Below are positions 1 to 7,582 of a stretch of 64,000 bases of DNA, piece by piece. A program made the translations under genes and the position numbers. The DNA lies in NCBI RefSeq assembly GCF_042666655.1, contig NZ_JBHTDE010000006.1, positions 62,001 through 126,000 of the forward strand, given 5' to 3'. Positions within the stretch are counted from its first letter, which is position 1, and each line of letters opens with the position of its first letter. This DNA comes from Paracraurococcus sp042666655. GTDB lineage: Bacteria; Pseudomonadota; Alphaproteobacteria; Acetobacterales; Acetobacteraceae. A model generated the notes under the pieces. That model saw nothing but the letters and a program-made list of their open reading frames with translations. It ran no database searches and had not been told where the DNA came from.

Positions 1-817
1 TGACCCGTTCGGCGTTCAGCAGCCGGACCAGCGAGGCACCGTCGAGCTGCCGCCCCGGCAGCACCAGCGCCGCGCCCGCCATCGGCGCGCAATAGGGCAT
101 CGCCCAGCCGGTCGCGTGGAACATGCCGGCGCCGACCAGCACCCGGTCCGTGGCGCGGAAGCCGAAGGCGTCCGCGGTGTTGGCGGCATAGGCGTGCAGC
201 ATGGCGGCGCGGTGGCTGTACAGCACGCCTTTCGGCCGGCCGGTGGTGCCCGAGGTGTAGCAGAGCGCGCTGGCGGTATCTTCCTCGAAGACCGGCCAAA
301 CGTAGTCGTCGTCGGCCGCGTCCAGCAGCGCTTCGTAGGCGTGCGGCGCGACGCCGGGCGGCAGCGGCAGGTCGGGCAGCGCCGCCTGGTCGCCCAGCAG
401 CACCACCGCGCGCAGCGACGGCACGCGCGGCGCCAGCGCCGCGACCAGCGGCGCGAAGCCGGGATCGGCGAACAGCAGCGTGTCCGCCGCATCGGCCATG
501 ATGAAGGCGATGTCGTCCGGCGCCAGGCGCGGATTCACCGTGTGGCAGACCGCGCCCATGCCGGAGACGGCGTAGTAGAGTTCCAGGTGGCGGTGGTCGT
601 TCCAGGCAAGGGTGGCGATGCGGTCGCCGGGCTGCGCCCCGAGCCGCTGCAGCGCCCGGGCCAGGCGCCGCGCCCGGCGCTCGATGCCGGCATAATCGGT
701 GCGGTGGGTGCGGCCGTCGCCCGGCACCGAGACCACCTCGGTATCGCCGTGGTGGCGCGCGGCATGGGTGATGATGCCGGAGAGCAGGAGCGGGTGACGC
801 TGCATCAGCCCGAGCAT
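1..817 (-). CDS. Acyl-CoA synthetase (AMP-dependent ligase), N-terminal part
   Basis: This is the N-terminal 272 residues of an ATP/AMP-dependent acyl-CoA ligase; the C-terminus lies beyond the left edge. Translating from the ATG at 817 gives one open frame to base 1. The adenylate-forming signature TSGTTGRPKG sits at residues 188-197, followed by the usual FHATGW-type stretch (MFHATGW) that lines the acyl pocket. The family activates a carboxylic acid to acyl-AMP and then to the CoA thioester in the cytoplasm. The HTVNPRL segment near residue 92 is typical of the medium/long-chain (FadD/AlkK-like) branch, but the exact substrate cannot be read from the sequence. A second in-frame ATG at 805 is a possible alternative start. 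Confidence 0.88.
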   Translation of the reverse strand, partial: MLGLMQRHPLLLSGIITHAARHHGDTEVVSVPGDGRTHRTDYAGIERRARRLARALQRLGAQPGDRIATLAWNDHRHLELYYAVSGMGAVCHTVNPRLAPDDIAFIMADAADTLLFADPGFAPLVAALAPRVPSLRAVVLLGDQAALPDLPLPPGVAPHAYEALLDAADDDYVWPVFEEDTASALCYTSGTTGRPKGVLYSHRAAMLHAYAANTADAFGFRATDRVLVGAGMFHATGWAMPYCAPMAGAALVLPGRQLDGASLVRLLNAERV

Positions 818-940
818 GCGGAGGACTCCCTGCCGCCGGGCCGGTCGTGCCGCGGCCTCGGCGCCGCCGAGCATGGCGCAGGTGGGACGGGCGGGCGCGC
901 ACATCATGGCGATCCCGCTGCCGCTGCCCGATGCGGGCAG

Positions 941-1041
941 GCAAGGCCAGGGAGGAAGCAGCCTCCCTGGACCCTCCTCCTTTTCTCCGGGTCGGCGAAG
1001 GCGGGGTCTGGGGAGGCAATGCCTTTTCCTCCCCGGCCCTT
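941..1041. repeat. Dispersed palindromic element, copy A (short form)
   Basis: Copy A of the recurrent intergenic element. It begins GCAAGGCCAGGGAGG and forms hairpin I (CCAGGGAGG pairing with CCTCCCTGG, 946-969) and hairpin II (GGGGAGG pairing with CCTCCCC, about 1010-1034). Unlike the other copies it lacks the central GCCGCGCGGC hairpin, so it is about 101 bp instead of about 138. It abuts the stop codon of the zinc-binding protein gene (1042-1044) with no gap. Confidence 0.8.
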
Positions 1042-1938
1042 TCACCCCAGCATCGCCGGCACCATCAGCCCGATATTCTGCCGCACCATCGCCTCGTAGG
1101 TCGCGGCGGGCCCGTCCGGCGGCGACAGCGTCTCGGCATAGAGCCGCCCGCGCGGCACGACGCCGGCATCCGCCGCCAGCCGTTCCAGCACCGCCTGGCT
1201 GCGCCGGCCCTCGATGAAGACGGCGGTGATGCGCTCGGCGCGGATCTGCCGGATCAGCGCGGCGACCCGGCCGGCGGAGGCCTGGCCCTCGGCCGCCACG
1301 CCCTGCACCGCCAGCACCCGCACGTCGTAGGCCCGGGCGAAATAGCCGAAGGCGGCGTGGCTGGTGACCATGACCCGGCGCTCCGCCGGCACCGTCGCCA
1401 GGCGCTCCCGCACCCAGGCATCCAGTGCCGCCAGGCGGGCGAGGTAGGCCGCCTCCGCCGCGCGGATCGGCGCTTCCCGCGCCGGGTCGGCGGCGGCAAG
1501 GCCCGCGGCGATCACCCGGACATAGGATCGCGCCAGGCCGACATCCTGCCAGGCATGCGGGTCCGGCGCCGCCGCGCCGCGGGTGTGGCCATGCCCGGCC
1601 GAGGCGGGCAGCGGGGTGATGCCTTCGGTCGCCGTCACCACCGGCCCGGCATGCCGGGTGGCGGCGAGCAGCCGGTCCAGCCAGGGCTCGAAGCCCAGGC
1701 CGTTGCGGATGACCAGGGCGGCGCCGCGGATCGCCTCGGCCTCGGAGGGGCGGGGCTGGAACAGATGCGGGTCGGTCTCCGGCCCGGCCAGGACCCGGAT
1801 CGGCGCGTCGTCGCCGGCGACCTGCCGCGCCAGGTCGCCGAGGATGGAGAAGGCGGCGACGGTGACGGGGCGCGGCTGGGCGCGCAGCAGGCCGGGAAGG
1901 AAGGCGGGCAAGGCCAGCAGGGTGCGACGGGGGAGCAT
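1042..1938 (-). CDS. znuA: Zinc ABC transporter substrate-binding protein (ZnuA/TroA family)
   Basis: This is a 298-residue periplasmic metal-binding protein of the cluster-9 (ZnuA/PsaA/TroA) family, which delivers Zn or Mn to an ABC permease. It has an N-terminal signal peptide (residues 1-21, ending LLRAQ). Metal ligands expected for the family are visible: His58 in DPHLF, His128 in DPHAW and His194 in SHAAFGYFA. A short histidine-bearing loop (GHGH, 115-118) precedes the second ligand, as in zinc-specific members. No permease or ATPase gene is adjacent, so it must work with subunits encoded elsewhere. A near-perfect Zur operator lies two bases upstream of the start codon, which favours zinc over manganese. 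With the operator so close, the transcript may be almost leaderless or the true start slightly downstream. Confidence 0.88.
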   Translation of the reverse strand: MLPRRTLLALPAFLPGLLRAQPRPVTVAAFSILGDLARQVAGDDAPIRVLAGPETDPHLFQPRPSEAEAIRGAALVIRNGLGFEPWLDRLLAATRHAGPVVTATEGITPLPASAGHGHTRGAAAPDPHAWQDVGLARSYVRVIAAGLAAADPAREAPIRAAEAAYLARLAALDAWVRERLATVPAERRVMVTSHAAFGYFARAYDVRVLAVQGVAAEGQASAGRVAALIRQIRAERITAVFIEGRRSQAVLERLAADAGVVPRGRLYAETLSPPDGPAATYEAMVRQNIGLMVPAMLG

Positions 1939-1940
1939 GG

Positions 1941-1955
1941 CGTTATAATATAACG
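1941..1955. promoter_or_regulatory. Zur box upstream of znuA
   Basis: The perfect 15-bp palindrome CGTTATAATATAACG matches the core of the proteobacterial Zur operator (GTTATAnTATAAC). It stands out as an AT-rich island in very GC-rich DNA and lies 2 bp upstream of the znuA ATG. The simplest reading is that Zn-loaded Zur represses znuA here. The position is unusually close to the start codon; it would overlap or mask the ribosome-binding region as well as the promoter. Confidence 0.85.
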
Positions 1956-1977
1956 CGCAGCCCAGTCGGGCCAGGGC

Positions 1978-2751
1978 TCAGCGGCGGCCGAGCCAGCGGC
2001 GCAGCTTTGCCAGGAAGCCCTCGCCGCGCGATGCGATGGCCTGGTGCGAGGCATGCGGCCGCCGCGCCGGCGGCGGCAGGGCGGTGGCGACCGTGTGCCG
2101 CCCGGCGTCGCGCGCCGTGATCAGCCGCATCTCCAGCCCGACCACCTGCGCCACCGCGTCCGGCGGATCGGCCAGTCCGAGCGCCTCGCCCGTGGCGAAG
2201 GCATCGCCCCAGGCCTCGGCCCGGCGCAGCGCGTCGATGATCCGCACCGTCTGTTCCTGGTCGAGCGGCGGGCCGCCGCGCCAGAGCGCCACCGCATCCA
2301 GCCGCCACATCCGGGCCAGGTCGTCCTTGGCCAGGTCGTCGGCCACCCAGGCGGCGTGCAGCGTGGCCTCGGCCGCGGCATGCAGCGCGCCGGTCTCCTC
2401 CAGCACATGCGCCCAGGCGAGGAAGCGGCGGGCCAGCGGCGGGTAGCCCGTTTCCGCCAGCAGCGCGCGGAAGGGCGCGGCGGCAACCGCCTGGGCCGCG
2501 GCCGGATGCGCCTTGGTGATGTTGGGCGCGGCATAGCCGCAGGACGGGCACTGCTGCAGCCAGCGCGCCATGGTGGAGCGCACCGGCTCGCCCGGCCGCA
2601 GGTCGAGGTCGGGGGCCTGTTCCGGCGGGTCGGGCCGGAAGGGGGGCTGGCGGCTGCCGGTGCCGCAGACGGCGCAGCGCGGCAGCGCTTCGGCCGCGGG
2701 CGGGCGGGACGGGGCGGAGGAGGGGACCGGCATTGCCAGGAAGTTAGGCAT
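1978..2751 (-). CDS. Hypothetical protein with zinc-ribbon-like cysteine pairs
   Basis: This protein of about 257 residues has no function I can name. Near its N-terminus it has two cysteine pairs, CAVC and CPSC-GYAAPN, about 50 residues apart, which would form a zinc ribbon similar to those in DUF2225-type proteins. The remainder is a helical, alanine-rich region with repeated ~35-residue helix pairs that resemble TPR-like scaffolds. The frame is open further upstream (to 2868), but that would overlap the start of the divergent iminopeptidase gene; I chose the ATG at 2751, and the ATG at 2733 is equally possible. The next gene downstream is the Zur-controlled zinc-binding protein, 39 bp away on the same strand. 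Confidence 0.6.
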   Translation of the reverse strand: MPNFLAMPVPSSAPSRPPAAEALPRCAVCGTGSRQPPFRPDPPEQAPDLDLRPGEPVRSTMARWLQQCPSCGYAAPNITKAHPAAAQAVAAAPFRALLAETGYPPLARRFLAWAHVLEETGALHAAAEATLHAAWVADDLAKDDLARMWRLDAVALWRGGPPLDQEQTVRIIDALRRAEAWGDAFATGEALGLADPPDAVAQVVGLEMRLITARDAGRHTVATALPPPARRPHASHQAIASRGEGFLAKLRRWLGRR

Positions 2752-2866
2752 GCCGGGGCGAAAGGCGAAGGGGGGGGATGCACGATCAGGCGCCGCCCGG
2801 CCCGGTTTGCGTCTTTCCGGCGCTGGCGGTGTTGCTCCCGGCGCGTCGTGTGGGGATAGTGCGGCC

Positions 2867-3817
2867 ATGCCACGTGGCGACCTTTTCCCCGATATCGCGC
2901 CCTACGAGACCGGATTGCTGCCCCTCTCGGGCGGGCATGTGATGTACTGGGAGCAGGTGGGCAACCCGCGCGGCCAGCCCGCTTTGTTCCTGCATGGCGG
3001 CCCGGGCGCCGGGGCCGGGGCGGTGCATCGCCGCTTCTTCGACCCCGGCCATTGGCGGGTGGTGATCTTCGACCAGCGCGGCGCCGGCCGGTCCCGCCCG
3101 CTGGGCGAGCTGCGCGACAATTCCACCCCGCATCTGGTCGAGGACATCGAGGCGCTGCGGCGCTCGCTCGGCATCGAGCGCTGGCTGCTGTTCGGCGGGT
3201 CCTGGGGCTCGACCCTCGCCTTGGCTTACGCGCAGGCCTATCCGGACCGGGTGACCGGCTGCGTGCTGCGCGGCGTCTTCCTCGGCCGGGCGGCGGAGGT
3301 GGAGTGGTTCCTGACCGGGCTGCGCCGGGTCTTCCCGGATGCCTGGGCCGCCTTCGTCGAGCACCTGCCGCCCGCGGAGCGCGGCGACATCCTGGGCGCC
3401 TACCTGCGCCGGCTCTGCGACCCCGACCCGCTGGTGCACCTGCCGGCGGCGCGGGCCTGGAGCCAGTACGAGGGGTCGTGCTCCACCCTGCTGCCCAGCC
3501 CGGACACGGTGGCGAGCTTCGCCCAGGACCGCACCGCGCTGGGGCTGGCGCGGATCGAGGCGCATTACTTCGCGCACGACCTGTTCCTGCCGGAGGGCGG
3601 GCTGCTGGCCCATATGGACCGCATCGCCCATATCCCGGCCGAGGTGGTGCAGGGCCGCTACGACATGGTCTGCCCGGCCGAGACCGCCTTCGACCTGGTG
3701 GCGGCCTGGCCGCGGGCCCGGCTGACCGTGGTGCCGGATGCCGGGCATTCGGCGCTGGAGCCCGGGGTGCGCACCGCGCTGGTCAGCGCGGTGGAGCGGT
3801 TCCGCCGGCGGGGCTAG
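2867..3817 (+). CDS. pip: Proline iminopeptidase
   Basis: This is a 316-residue cytoplasmic alpha/beta-hydrolase of peptidase family S33, which removes N-terminal proline from peptides. The oxyanion-hole motif HGGPG is at residues 43-47 and the nucleophile elbow GGSWGS at 110-115 (Ser112). The other triad members are the Asp in GRYDMVCP and His294 in DAGHSAL. Length and motif order match the Xanthomonas/Serratia-type enzyme over its whole length. The ATG at 2867 gives the MPRGDLFPDI... start typical of the family; the frame is open upstream but that part has no family character. It converges on the YciE-like gene with only 9 bp between stop codons. Confidence 0.93.
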   Translation: MPRGDLFPDIAPYETGLLPLSGGHVMYWEQVGNPRGQPALFLHGGPGAGAGAVHRRFFDPGHWRVVIFDQRGAGRSRPLGELRDNSTPHLVEDIEALRRSLGIERWLLFGGSWGSTLALAYAQAYPDRVTGCVLRGVFLGRAAEVEWFLTGLRRVFPDAWAAFVEHLPPAERGDILGAYLRRLCDPDPLVHLPAARAWSQYEGSCSTLLPSPDTVASFAQDRTALGLARIEAHYFAHDLFLPEGGLLAHMDRIAHIPAEVVQGRYDMVCPAETAFDLVAAWPRARLTVVPDAGHSALEPGVRTALVSAVERFRRRG

Positions 3818-3826
3818 GCGCCGGGG

Positions 3827-4336
3827 TCAGATCCCCGACTTCTTCCCCTGGGTCTCCAGCCGGATATAGGTCTGCACCACGTCCGGCAGGTTCTGCCCGG
3901 CCCATTCGGCCATGGCGATCTCCTCCTTCAGCGATTCCTGCAGCAGCGGGATCGACGTCTGGTCGCCCGCCGCGCCGGCCATCTCGATGAGCGCCCGGTA
4001 GGAGGCGATCTCGAAATGCTCGAAGGCGTAGTTGGCGAAGCTGTTCTTCAGGATCTCGTCCTGCATCGGCACATGGGCGAGCGCCGCCATGTTGCCCATG
4101 AAGCCGGTGGCGAGGTCCTTCAGGGTGCTGGCGCTGGTGCCGTGCGCCTCGAGGATCTGCTCCAGCCGCTTCGACTGGCGCTGGGTCTCCTCGATATGCT
4201 GCTGCAGGCGCTGGCGCATGGCGGGATAGTTCTCGATCCGCTCGACCTGGCGGGAGAGCAGCTGGTCGGCCTGGGCTTCGAGGGCATGCGCATTGCGCAG
4301 GCCGGTCAGGTAGATGTCCTGGGCGGTGCTGGCCAT
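3827..4336 (-). CDS. YciE/YciF-type ferritin-like protein (DUF892)
   Basis: This is a 169-residue all-helical protein of the DUF892 family (E. coli YciE/YciF). The pattern of helices carrying E/H residues (HALEAQADQL, HIEETQRQSKRLEQIL, FEHFEIASYRALIEMA, SLKEEIAMAEW) is that of a four-helix bundle, diiron ferritin-like fold. Family members are induced by osmotic or general stress; the biochemical role is not established. It starts MASTAQDIYLTGLRNAHALEAQ with no signal peptide, so it is cytoplasmic. Its coding strand runs away from the tRNA-Arg gene. Confidence 0.88.
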   Translation of the reverse strand: MASTAQDIYLTGLRNAHALEAQADQLLSRQVERIENYPAMRQRLQQHIEETQRQSKRLEQILEAHGTSASTLKDLATGFMGNMAALAHVPMQDEILKNSFANYAFEHFEIASYRALIEMAGAAGDQTSIPLLQESLKEEIAMAEWAGQNLPDVVQTYIRLETQGKKSGI

Positions 4337-4457
4337 GGGGTGTTGCCTCCTGCTGGTTGAGGCAGGGGCAACGGGCGCGGCGGGGCGGGGGTTGCTTGCG
4401 CGGCCGGACGGGACGGGTGCTTCAAGCGGGGGGCGGGGCGTGGTATGGACCCCGCAG

Positions 4458-4534
4458 GTCTCCGTAGCTCAGCCGGATAGAGCACCAGATTCCTAATCTG
4501 GGGGCCGTGGGTTCGAATCCCGCCGGGGACGCCA
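4458..4534 (+). tRNA. tRNA-Arg (anticodon CCU)
   Basis: A 77-nt cloverleaf can be drawn. The acceptor arm GTCTCCG pairs with CGGGGAC (one T-G pair), the D arm is GCTC...GAGC, the anticodon stem CCAGA/TCTGG carries loop TTCCTAA (anticodon CCT), and the T arm contains GGTTCGAATCC. The 3' CCA is encoded (4532-4534). The tRNA reads the AGG codon. No integrase or mobile gene borders it, so there is no sign that it serves as an attachment site here. Confidence 0.96.
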
Positions 4535-4547
4535 CCGCGCCACTCCC

Positions 4548-5474
4548 TCAATCCCCCGGCTTCAGCCCCGCCGCCTGCACCACCGCGCGGAACTTGGCGA
4601 ATTCCCCCTCCAGGAACCCGGCGAAGTCCCGCTGCCCGCGGAAGGTGATCGGCGTGGCGATCCGCGCGAATCCCTCGACCACGGCCGGCGCGCGCAGCGC
4701 GCGGGCGCAGGCCGCCTCCGCCCGGTCGAGGAATTCCGCCGGCGTCCCGGCCGGCGCGAAGACCCCGCCCCAGATCGAATAGACCAGGTCATGGCCCTGT
4801 TCGCGCAGCGTCGGCACCTCCGGGAATTCCGCCGTGCGCTTGTCCGCCATCACCCCCACCGCCTGCAGCTGGTTCACCTTCAGCGCCCCCGGCAGGTCGG
4901 CATAGACCGAGACATCGTCGCGCAGCAGGGCGATGATCGCCTCGGCGCTGCCGCGGAAGGGGATATGGGTCATCTCCACCTCGGCCTGCTGCGCCAGCGC
5001 CGCCATGACGATATGCGGCAGCGACCCCGGCCCGGCCGAGCCATAGTTCACCGCCCCGGCGCGCGCCCTGGCCAGCAGGTCGGCCACCCGCCGCACCGGG
5101 CTGTTCGGCGCCGACATCATCACCACCGGCGCGTCGCCCAGCATGCAGATGGGCGCGAAATCCGCCGGCCTGTAGGGCAGGTCGGGGCGGAAGAAGGGCT
5201 GGATCGCCATCGGCCCGGTCGTGGTCAGCAGCAGCGTGGTGCCGTCCGGCCGGGCGCGCGCCACCTCCGCCGCGCCGATGGCGCCGGCCGCGCCGGTGCT
5301 GTTCTTCACCACCACCGCGGTGCCGAGGCTGTCCGCCAGTTCCGGCGCGATCAGCCGGGCCATCCGGTCGGCCGAGCCGCCGGTGCCGAAATTCACCACC
5401 AGGCTGATGGGCGCCTGCGCCATGGCGGGATAGGTCGAGGCCAGCAGCAGCAGGCCGGCGAGCAGCTTTCGCAC
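4548..5474 (-). CDS. Bug-family tripartite tricarboxylate transporter substrate-binding protein
   Basis: This 308-residue periplasmic binding protein belongs to the Bug (TctC-like) family. It has a signal peptide (MRKLLAGLL...AMAQ, cut near residue 20). The diagnostic beginning of the mature protein is present (ISLVVNFGTGGSADRMAR, where most relatives have a PPGG loop), along with the GAAGAIGA segment and the PDGTTLL motif. Members bind dicarboxylates, tricarboxylates or related small acids. No tctA or tctB gene is nearby, so it is an orphan receptor, as is common in this bacterial group. The start codon is GTG (5472-5474). It lies 13 bp from the 3' end of the tRNA, on the opposite strand. 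Confidence 0.9.
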   Translation of the reverse strand: MRKLLAGLLLLASTYPAMAQAPISLVVNFGTGGSADRMARLIAPELADSLGTAVVVKNSTGAAGAIGAAEVARARPDGTTLLLTTTGPMAIQPFFRPDLPYRPADFAPICMLGDAPVVMMSAPNSPVRRVADLLARARAGAVNYGSAGPGSLPHIVMAALAQQAEVEMTHIPFRGSAEAIIALLRDDVSVYADLPGALKVNQLQAVGVMADKRTAEFPEVPTLREQGHDLVYSIWGGVFAPAGTPAEFLDRAEAACARALRAPAVVEGFARIATPITFRGQRDFAGFLEGEFAKFRAVVQAAGLKPGD

Positions 5475-5534
5475 GAGTGTCGGATTCCTTGTCCCGGATG
5501 CCTGTTACGCAGCAAACCGCGGGCCACCGGGCAG

Positions 5535-5672
5535 GCAAGGCTGGGGAGGGGAAACTATTCCCTCCCCAAGCCCCACCCTTCCTTTTTGGGAGGCCGGCAC
5601 CCGCCGCGCGGCAGGTGCCGACCCACAAAAAAAGCGGAGGGTCCAGGGAGGATACCTCCTCCCTGGCCTTGC
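5535..5672. repeat. Dispersed palindromic element, copy B
   Basis: Full-length copy (138 bp), in reversed orientation relative to copies A, C, D, E and F. It begins GCAAGGCTGGGGAGG and ends CCTCCCTGGCCTTGC. The central 10-mer GCCGCGCGGC is at 5603-5612, flanked by inverted GGCACC/GGTGCC arms. It ends one base before the stop codon of the agmatinase-family gene (5674-5676) and lies upstream of the Bug gene start. Confidence 0.85.
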
Positions 5673-5673
5673 T

Positions 5674-6651
5674 TCACGCCGCCGCGCGATGCCGCGCCTC
5701 GGCCAGCAGGCAGAGGATCTCGAACATCATCGTCTCCCCCACCAGCGCCGTCCCGCCGCCGGCATCGAAGGGCGGCGAGACCTCGACCACGTCGGCGCCG
5801 ATCAGGTTCAGCCCGGCCAGGCCACGCAGCATCCGCTGCGCCTCGCGCGGGGTGAAGCCGCCGGCCTCGGGCGTGCCGGTGCCGGGGGCGAAGGCGGGGT
5901 CGAGGCTGTCCACGTCGAAGGTCAGGTAGGTCGCGCCGTCGCCCGCCACCCGCCGCGCCTCGGCGACCACCCCGGCGGGGCCGAGCTCCTCGCATTCCTC
6001 GATGGTGAGGATCCTGACGCCCACCTGCCGGGCCCAGACCATGTCCTCCGGATCGAACAGCGAGCCGCGGATGCCGATCTGCACGATCCGTCGCGGATCG
6101 AGCAGCCCTTCCTCGATCGCCCGGCGGAAGGGCGTGCCGTGGGTGAAGCGGCTGCCGCCGAAATAACTGTCATTCGTGTCGGAATGCGCATCGAAATGCA
6201 CCAGGCCGAGCGGCCCGAGCCCGGGCGCCGCGCGGTGGATGCCGCGCAGGATGGGCAGCGAGATCAGGTGGTCGCCGCCCGCCGCCAGGGTCCAGGCGCC
6301 GCCGGCGCGCAACGCCGCCACCCGTGCCTCGATCGAGTCCAGCGCGCCCATCAGGTCCATCGGGTTGGCATCGACGTCGCCGACATCGGCGATGCGGCAG
6401 AGCCGGTAGGGCTCGATGCGGCTCACCGGATGCACCCGGCGCAGCATCGCCGACATCTCCCGCATCTGCCGCGGGCCGTGCCGCGTGCCGGGGCGGTTGG
6501 TGGTGCCGCCGTCGAAGGGCACGCCGAGCAGCGCGATATCCAGCCCGGTCGCGTCCGCCCGCATCGGCAGGCGCATGAAGCTGGCCGGCCCGGCGAAGCG
6601 CGGGGTGATCGTGCCGTCGAGTGGCTGCGGCCACGGAGCGCTGTCTGTCAT
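5674..6651 (-). CDS. speB: Agmatinase / ureohydrolase family protein
   Basis: This is a 325-residue ureohydrolase (arginase/agmatinase fold), a binuclear Mn enzyme that splits urea from a guanidino compound. Metal-ligand motifs are all present: GGDHLI (His128), DAHSD (Asp154, His156, Asp158) and FDVDSLDP (Asp246, Asp248). The conserved GVPFDGGTTNRPGTRHGP segment lies at 43-60. Agmatine is the default substrate, giving putrescine and urea. Guanidinobutyrase and guanidinopropionase have the same motifs, so the substrate is not certain. The start ATG at 6651 is preceded by a GGGGGACAGG purine run. It is divergent from fabI. Confidence 0.85.
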   Translation of the reverse strand: MTDSAPWPQPLDGTITPRFAGPASFMRLPMRADATGLDIALLGVPFDGGTTNRPGTRHGPRQMREMSAMLRRVHPVSRIEPYRLCRIADVGDVDANPMDLMGALDSIEARVAALRAGGAWTLAAGGDHLISLPILRGIHRAAPGLGPLGLVHFDAHSDTNDSYFGGSRFTHGTPFRRAIEEGLLDPRRIVQIGIRGSLFDPEDMVWARQVGVRILTIEECEELGPAGVVAEARRVAGDGATYLTFDVDSLDPAFAPGTGTPEAGGFTPREAQRMLRGLAGLNLIGADVVEVSPPFDAGGGTALVGETMMFEILCLLAEARHRAAA

Positions 6652-6772
6652 CCTGTCCCCCGGATCGAGGCCGCCATGATGGCCGCGCCGCCGGGGTGCG
6701 GAAAGCGCCGTTCCGCCGCGACCGGCCCTGGTCTATGCTGCGGCGCAGCAAGCCGCCCGAGAGGTTCCCGCC

Positions 6773-7582
6773 ATGCCCGACCCGCTGCCCAGCGTCTGGA
6801 ACCCGGACGACCGGATCGGCGACATGCTGCGCGGCAAGCGTGGCCTGGTCGTCGGCATCGCCAACCAGGATTCCATCGCCTTCGGCTGCGCCGCCAAGCT
6901 GCGCGCCTTCGGCGCGGAGCTCGCCGTCACCTGGATGAACGCGAAGGCCGAGAAGCATGTCCGGCCGCTGGCCGAGCAGCTCGGCGCCTCCATCATGCTG
7001 CCGCTCGATGTGGCGCAGCCGGGCCAGCTGGAAGCGGTGTTCGACCGCATCGCCGCGGACTGGGGCCGGCTGGATTTCGTCATCCATTCCATCGCCTTCG
7101 CCCCGCGCGAGGACCTGCACGGCCGCGTCGTCGACTGCTCGGCGGCCGGCTTCGGCCAGGCGATGCAGGTCTCCTGCTGGTCCTTCCTGCGCATGGCCAA
7201 GCTGGCCGAGCCGCTGATGGCCGATGGCGGCGCGCTGGTGACGATGAGCTACTACGGCGCCGAGAAGGCGGTGGGGAACTACAACATCATGGGCCCGGTG
7301 AAGGCGGCGCTGGAGGCTTCGGTCCGCGCCATGGCGGCGGAGCTCGGCCCGAAGCGCATCCGCGTCTTCGCCGTCTCGCCCGGGCCGCTGAAGACCCGCG
7401 CCGCCAGCGGCATCGCGCAGTTCGACGCGCTGGTGGAGATGGCGCAGAGCCGCGCCCCGGCGCAGCGGCTGGTCGATATCGCCGAGGTCGGCCGGGTGGT
7501 GGCCTTCCTGGTCGGCCCGGCCGCGTCGGGCATGACCGGCGACACCATCTTCGTCGATGGCGGGCTGCACAATGTCGCCTGA
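6773..7582 (+). CDS. fabI: Enoyl-[acyl-carrier-protein] reductase (NADH), FabI type
   Basis: This is a 269-residue FabI-type short-chain reductase that carries out the last step of each fatty-acid elongation cycle, reducing enoyl-ACP with NADH. The nucleotide site (LVVGIANQDSIAFG, 25-38) has the FabI variation of the Rossmann glycine motif. Catalytic Tyr170 and Lys177 are in NYNIMGPVK (Y-x6-K), with the partner tyrosine in SYYGAEK (160-161). The C-terminus MTGDTIFVDGG is family-typical. It overlaps the acetate kinase gene by 11 bp, so translation of the two is probably coupled. In related bacteria fabI and ackA often sit beside a phosphotransacylase gene, which is absent here. Confidence 0.92.
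   Translation: MPDPLPSVWNPDDRIGDMLRGKRGLVVGIANQDSIAFGCAAKLRAFGAELAVTWMNAKAEKHVRPLAEQLGASIMLPLDVAQPGQLEAVFDRIAADWGRLDFVIHSIAFAPREDLHGRVVDCSAAGFGQAMQVSCWSFLRMAKLAEPLMADGGALVTMSYYGAEKAVGNYNIMGPVKAALEASVRAMAAELGPKRIRVFAVSPGPLKTRAASGIAQFDALVEMAQSRAPAQRLVDIAEVGRVVAFLVGPAASGMTGDTIFVDGGLHNVA

Noticed and set aside
31..1100. Plus-strand frames opposite the acyl-CoA synthetase
   Set aside because: They are shadows of the minus-strand gene, which has the TSGTTGRPKG motif and a continuous frame.
4458..4534. tRNA-Arg as an integration site of a genomic island
   Set aside because: No integrase, no repeated 3' end of the tRNA and no change in composition beside it.
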